A stretch of DNA of 64,000 nucleotides, taken from contig JAOBSW010000522.1 in the NCBI GenBank assembly GCA_026214975.1, positions 62,001 through 126,000 of the forward strand, read 5' to 3'. The notes beneath the pieces were generated by a model, which worked only from the letters and a program-made list of their open reading frames with translations, had not been told where the DNA came from and did not search any database. Below are positions 59,101 through 64,000 of the stretch, in pieces (within the stretch, counting starts at the first letter, position 1; the number at the start of each line of letters is the position of its first letter). Source of the DNA: Gentiana macrophylla. Taxonomy: Eukaryota > Streptophyta > Magnoliopsida > Gentianales > Gentianaceae. The position numbers and the translations under genes were made by a program.

Positions 59101-61469
59101 AACTATTATAGGTAAAAGGTTTCCGTATTAAGATAAACAACCTTTCAATATCTATTAATTAGTGCATATATCCTAGAGAAAAGACCTCACGATGGCTAAG
59201 GGTGATTCCTATCTCCCGCCTAGGAAAAATATCTCAAAGGAACAATGACTAAGTTTCCTTTCAATCGGAAAGGGTAATAGATTTGAAGGGTAACATAGCT
59301 TGTTCATCATGACCTTCGGGGTCTAGTGAGAGACACAAGCTAGTATGAGTTTTTGAGTGGTGACATTTTGTCTGATAACTACTCGAAACGCGATTTTGAT
59401 TATCGAAAGAATACGAGGAGGAGTCTCTGATTTTAGCAGAGAATAGAGTATTCCATGCTCATAAATAGGCTATAGCATAGTCTTGGGACTGATGCTCAGC
59501 CTGACTCCTAGTGGAATGTTTCTCACTGAGAAAGAAACCATAGACTTGCCCTATATAGTTATTGATGTACTACAATACACTGCTAAACTCAATTAAGATA
59601 ATTGGTTGCAAAATAACGGTTAACATTATTATGTAAACCGAGAAGTCTACCTAGAAGATGCTAGTGAATTTATGGATAAGGAGTGAATTCGGTTCACACC
59701 ACTTCCGTAAATGTAGGCATTTAGCATTTAATGCTTGAAGGTAGGACTGGAGATTTTGCACATACGTTCAGATTTTGACTGTTCGTGAAATGCCTTAATG
59801 AGACGAGTGAAGGTTGGTTGTAAGATTCTTGAGATCGAAAGTGACGCTTGGATCAATACAAGGCTTCGATAGAATCTATAAGTAACAAATTTTAGAGACT
59901 TGGAGTACGGTTACCCAAAGGAAGTTACTATCCGATTCAATCGCACCACGCCCAACATCGGTTGTTGGTGATTACACCGATAAATACTAGATCGAATGTC
60001 AATCCACCCGCAACACAAGTGGGAGTATGGTTTAACCATTGACCCATTATGGTTGTGTGGACTTTATAGTCTCATTGGGTGATTGATAACATGTGGCTCT
60101 TTGTGGGTCAGATAGATTCTCGATCGAGAGGTTGGTTCGAAAATCTTATCCTTGTGAATGGAGTTTTGGTACTCAGTGCTGTTCACCTCTTGTAGAACCA
60201 CTTGAGTGTCTCAGCCCAATGGGAGTAATTGGTTCTATGCCTAAAAGATTCGAATGGATAGGAAAGTTTAACTTTCAAAGACAAAGTCGAGTGGTCTAGT
60301 GGGTGATTCCCTAAAAGTAGAGAGTTAACTGGACCTTGAACTCTCTCACCACTCGCCTTGCTAGATTTCGTTAGAAAGCGTAAAAATAGGGGTGATTCCT
60401 CGAGACTTTCTTGCCGTAAAACGGAGTCCTGGATTCATTCGGAATGTATGGTCTTGGTTAGAACAAATGGCAAAGTTTGATTGCCGGGACTTATGTCTTT
60501 TGTGGATGTAAGAGAACCTCTCGGTCATTAAAAGTCGCATGTTTTAAAATATGTGGACTTGACCAGAATATTGTTAAGTCTTTTGTAGACTGGGTATCAA
60601 TATTGGTAAAATTGTAGTATTAGTGTTCATGAATGATAACATCAAAACAGCTTGGAAACAACATGTGTGTGATATCTCAAGTCGTAAAATGACACGCCAA
60701 GATTCTCTGGATGAGAGAATTGGACTATGTTCTAAGAATCGATTCGGTCAAATTCACGAGAATGAGTCATTGGCTATCCCACCGATCTTATTGAATAAGA
60801 TGATTATGCATATATGGTTGCAAAGATTCATCGAGAGTTGTCCTACCCTACCTCTCGTGAATGATTCTCCAAATCTTCGGATAAAGAGAAAATGGGATAG
60901 AGTCTCTCTCGGGATAAGGGCAAGTCACCTTAACACGAGTCAATTGCAATCAAATCTCGGATTCGAGCATTGAATAGCGGTTTAGTACGCCCTCAAGTAT
61001 CTTTAGAGAACGAGGAATCATATGCTTGTATATTCAGTGCAAACTTGAATATGGTTGACTATAATCGATTCGACTTGTAGTCGATTAAGGATGATCATTA
61101 AGTTGATCTCGGCTCTGTTTACTCATAGTGCTTAGAATTTCCTTTTTGGTCCGGAAGTAATTCCTGTGTCCGATAAGCCGATATCACTTCATCGTGAAAA
61201 CAAGTGAAGAGATAGCTTAGAAGGATCTTCTCGACCATAAAGAGTCAAAAGCATATTGAGAGAGAGTACCACTGATTGGAAGGACCGGCACGTTTCAATC
61301 CTAAAGATCGTCTCGAGTCGACAACCTAGCTAATCGTGTACCAAGTCGAGTGCTTGGAGGGTACGGCATTGATGGATATGTCTCATCCGCTTTTAGAGCA
61401 AGTGGGAGAGTGTTGTGAATAAGATGAGAAAGGGTGTGCTCTAAAACAATCGCTGCTTGTCATTTCGTG
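56117..61469 (+). other. Interior of the non-coding LTR element
   Basis: 5.35 kb. Open frames are short (longest 116 codons at 60623-60973) and none resembles gag, protease, integrase, RT or RNase H. Near 57215-57300 the phrase GGATTCTCGGTGAATCCCAC is repeated with small changes. The phrase AGTGGGAG recurs (57680, 58530, 60018, 61400), like copies of a polypurine-type motif. Confidence 0.6.
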
Positions 61470-61481
61470 CATGTGGGAGAT
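61470..61481 (+). other. Polypurine tract of the non-coding element
   Basis: ATGTGGGAGATT directly before TGTTAGG. A near copy, CAAGTGGGAGAGTGTTG, lies about 80 bp upstream (61400-61416). Confidence 0.78.
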
Positions 61482-63224
61482 TGTTAGGTGTAAGTGCCGA
61501 AAGACAATTTGTGTAATTGTTTTTAACAATGGATGATGATTTTATCTCACCTTATTACTTGCTTTGTGCTTGTAAATAATACACGCTGCAAACCCTAAGT
61601 ATATCAAGATGTAACCGCTTAACTCGGTGTATGGCATGCACGTGAGGATTGAGTTAGTGGTGATATACTTAAATCGTTAGTCCGTGGTGAACTTAATCGA
61701 GTTTAGGGTCTCTTGATTAAAACACCAATAATGCGCCTAACACCTTAGGGTGTGATACTCTTATCCGGACTGCCGGTAGAGGGTACCTACGGGGCATTTA
61801 TATATGATGGCATTCATATAGGATGGACCGATTTAATCAATTTCTCGGTATAATTCCGTAATCGAGGAATCTTATTAAATCATTAGATGATCATATATGG
61901 ATCAACCTTAATCTCGAGGTGATCATAGGGTGCCGCTTGTCCCGGGTAGTGTTTGATGTGTTAGTTACGGTTCACTTAAATATGTGTTCCAAGCCACTTC
62001 TCATTGACACTATCTCCGGATGAGTGAGTAGTTCGATCTTCACAGACATGGAATCCATTCCTTCCTCTGGGAAGTAGAGAGACCCCCTTATTTGTTAGCC
62101 CTAAGAAAGTGAACGATCCCGGAGTTCACATTTGACTAATTAGCTACTAGTCGATATGTGTACTAATTGATCATCGTGGGGTTGATGGTAAATAAGGATA
62201 AGATATTCGAGTCGGGTTCACGGAGACTTCCCACTCGAGAATGGGACGATCTATGGAGGGTTAATCCGTATGTAGTGATTATATCAATGGACGCTTATTT
62301 ACTCTATGGGTTGAGTATAAGTATACATCTATAATTGGTAGAGTTCGATTTCGGGTTTATGGTGGCGTAATCCCGAATTAATAATTAATGTACTTATTCG
62401 CTCGATGAATAATTAATTATTGGAGCTACCGGTTATAGGTCCATGGTCCCCGATGTGGCTTCTGTAATTCGGACTAATAATCTTGTTATTTGGGCCTCAG
62501 TGATAATTAATTGGTGGGCTAATTAATTGATATGCATGAATATTATTTAGTTGGAATTAAATAATATAATACATGTAAAGACATTTTATGTGGGCACAGT
62601 GGCTTAGTGTGGCGCTAATATGTCTTGGATTTTCCAAGAAATTAGTTTTCTTGGATAATGGCATATTGTGTAATTAGTTATTTATTTGTTAAATAATTAA
62701 TTGGATAAATAAAAGAAAATAATTTATTTATTATTTATCTCTTAACTATAAGGATAATTATATTTTCTTATTATAAGATTATAATTATCTCTTATTTTTA
62801 TTGGATAATAATAATTAGAATTATCTCTTTTATTTTGTTAAACCGATTGGGTATAGGTTTTCTCTCTTGGATTTTGCCTATAAAAAGAGAGTTCTCCCCG
62901 AGCCCTAGGTGAAGAGAGGGCCACGAAATTTATAGAGAAAAAAGGCTAAGGAGTTCGATCCTTAGCTCCACCCGGTTGGAGAAAAACTTGGAGTTTTTCT
63001 TGGAAGCATATCAAGGAGGTTCTCATATCAAGAAGGGTGTCCACCAACCACCGTTTGGAGAACACATCGGAAGATCAAGGCTTCTCTTCCCGTTATTGGT
63101 AACATGATCTTAAACCCCCTTGTAGTAGTTTAAGTCCTTTAATTATGTGTTTTGATATATAAATCGTGATCCATCCGCTGCGCGTAGATCTAACTCGTTT
63201 AGATCTAAGAACCTGCATCCTTCA
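61482..63224 (+). repeat. 3' LTR of the non-coding element
   Basis: 1743 bp, partner of 54346-56102. It differs by many small changes, a large share of them CG in this copy against CTG or CAG in the 5' copy. Confidence 0.88.
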
Positions 63225-63449
63225 ATATGCTGCTGCAATCTTATGCCTAACCCCATATCTCATCATCAACTTTTCAAACAACCTATTGCAGAAATGACAC
63301 CCTCTGTCACTAATTATGGCTCTGGGCACTCCAAACCTCGTCAAACTATTTTTCTTAAGAAACCTCAGGACAACTCTGGCATCATTCGTATGTGAGGCCA
63401 CTGCCTCTACCTATTTTGAAACATAATCAACTGCTACCAGGATGTAACG
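63225..63449 (-). pseudogene. Athila-like integrase core fragment
   Basis: On the minus strand: YILVAVDYVSK, VEAVASHTNDARVVLRFLKK, FGVPRAIISDRGCHFCNRLF (catalytic Asp block) and MMRYGVRHKIAAAY, which then meets the LARD. One in-frame stop (TAG near 63415) follows YVSK. It joins the C-terminal part at 54345. The N-terminal end is cut by the SIRE-type LTR at 63450. Confidence 0.85.
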
Positions 63450-64000
63450 TGTTGGTCCCTTGAAAAGGCTTTGGTTAAGTTTAAAGGGGGGGTGAATAAA
63501 CTTAACACTTAAAACTTTTGGAGTTTACAAACTCAGTTTACTTCAAGAGACTTCTCGATTGCTCAAGAGTCTGGCCGATCGTTGATTTTACCGAATTTGT
63601 TGCAATGAATATATTCAAATTAAGCCTTATCACTTGTTGTTAAAATATTATACCAAGTATTAGATACACAGTAGTGTATGTGTGTGATTCAGTTGTTAGT
63701 TCAGTTGATTGATGTGCTAAATATACTAAATGCAGAATGTAAATACAGAAAATAAGTAGGCAGATTTTATAGTGGTTCCAGGTGGTGTAATCCTGTCAGT
63801 CCACTCTTGTCCTGTGATGTTGGAGGTAATTCACTAGAGATCCTTGAGGTAGCAGTTACAAAAATCCCTAAGTTGTTTGTCCTTCACCAATAACTATGGC
63901 TTCACAAACTGAACACTTGGAACAGGTAGGATTGCTGCTCCAAAGTCTTCCACTGGTCCTTGAAGGGTAGGATTGCCTCTTCACCAGCTCCACCACAAAC
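63450..64000 (-). mobile_element. SIRE-type LTR, partial at window edge
   Basis: Starts TGTTGGTCCCTTGAAAAGGC, homologous to both SIRE LTRs (22113 and 42815) over the 551 bp seen. It has a run of 7 G near 63486. Whether it is a solo LTR or a full element cannot be told here. Confidence 0.85.

Larger units (their letters stand above)
54346..63224 (+). mobile_element. Large non-coding LTR element (LARD-like), copia-type ends
   Basis: 8.88 kb flanked by the TSD ATATG (54341-54345 and 63225-63229). LTRs 54346-56102 and 61482-63224 (TGTTAGGTGTA...CATCCTTCA). Primer site TGGTATCGAGC after the 5' LTR and ATGTGGGAGATTG before the 3' LTR are copia-type. The 5.4-kb interior has no gag or pol I can recognise. 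It depends, by inference, on enzymes of a related copia element. It sits inside the gypsy integrase next to the HPQT motif. Confidence 0.85.
50881..63449 (-). mobile_element. Second Athila-like gypsy element, 3' part, interrupted and incomplete
   Basis: 3' LTR 50881-52339, purine tract at 52340, then integrase C-terminal sequence (53724-54345) whose core continues at 63225-63449 beyond a large insertion. Right of 63449 a SIRE-type LTR begins, and the rest of the element lies outside the window. Integrase wording (HLFPGKLKSKWYGPHVV; NSHRLKHYLE) is Athila-like. It interrupts the Tat protease region; the other target-site copy cannot be seen. Confidence 0.75.

Overview
This is nuclear DNA from a flowering plant, probably a eudicot. 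It holds the start of one ordinary gene and then about 61 kb of LTR retrotransposons nested in each other. The evidence is a plant-type Elongin-A gene with a GT-AG intron, Athila-, Tat- and SIRE-type elements with their diagnostic primer sites and domains, a tRNA-derived SINE and a MITE. I found no bacterial gene, CRISPR array or rRNA/tRNA gene.

Layout. 1-1512: 5' part of an Elongin-A gene on the minus strand, running off the left edge. 1513-2877: AT-rich intergenic DNA with a degenerate minisatellite. From 2878 to at least 50880: a Ty3/gypsy Tat-lineage element on the minus strand (tandem LTR-like copies, an extra ORF on the opposite strand, then integrase, second RNase H, RNase H, RT and protease read right to left). 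It is split by later insertions: a solo LTR 3936-7084 (carrying MITE copies), an Athila element 7598-20851 (itself carrying a solo LTR 14580-16631), a SIRE/Maximus-type copia element 22113-44511, a solo LTR 48628-50342, and a second Athila-like element that starts at 50881 and runs toward the right edge.

The SIRE element is interrupted in turn. Its long third ORF carries a SINE (23975-24193), a chromovirus-like solo LTR 25350-33268 (holding a small Ale-like copia element 26049-31225) and another solo LTR 33444-35192. The second Athila-like element has its integrase cut by a large non-coding LTR element 54346-63224, and then by another SIRE-type LTR starting at 63450. Target-site duplications (TSDs) read directly from the sequence fix most layers: CCGTT (Athila), AGAGG, AAGAT/AAGCT (SIRE), TCATC, CTTTG, GTTTC, ATATG, and a 12-bp one for the SINE.

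No element looks capable of autonomous movement: every pol region has stops, frameshifts or deletions. The points most worth a second look are a family of dyad motifs (arms around ACG-NN-CGT) shared by unrelated LTRs, a palindrome sitting where the SIRE primer-binding site should be, an exceptionally long SIRE third ORF, the opposite-strand Tat ORF, and a systematic CAG/CTG versus CG disagreement between LTR copies that may be a base-calling artefact. I see no convincing new biological system; the value of the window is the readable order of nested insertions.
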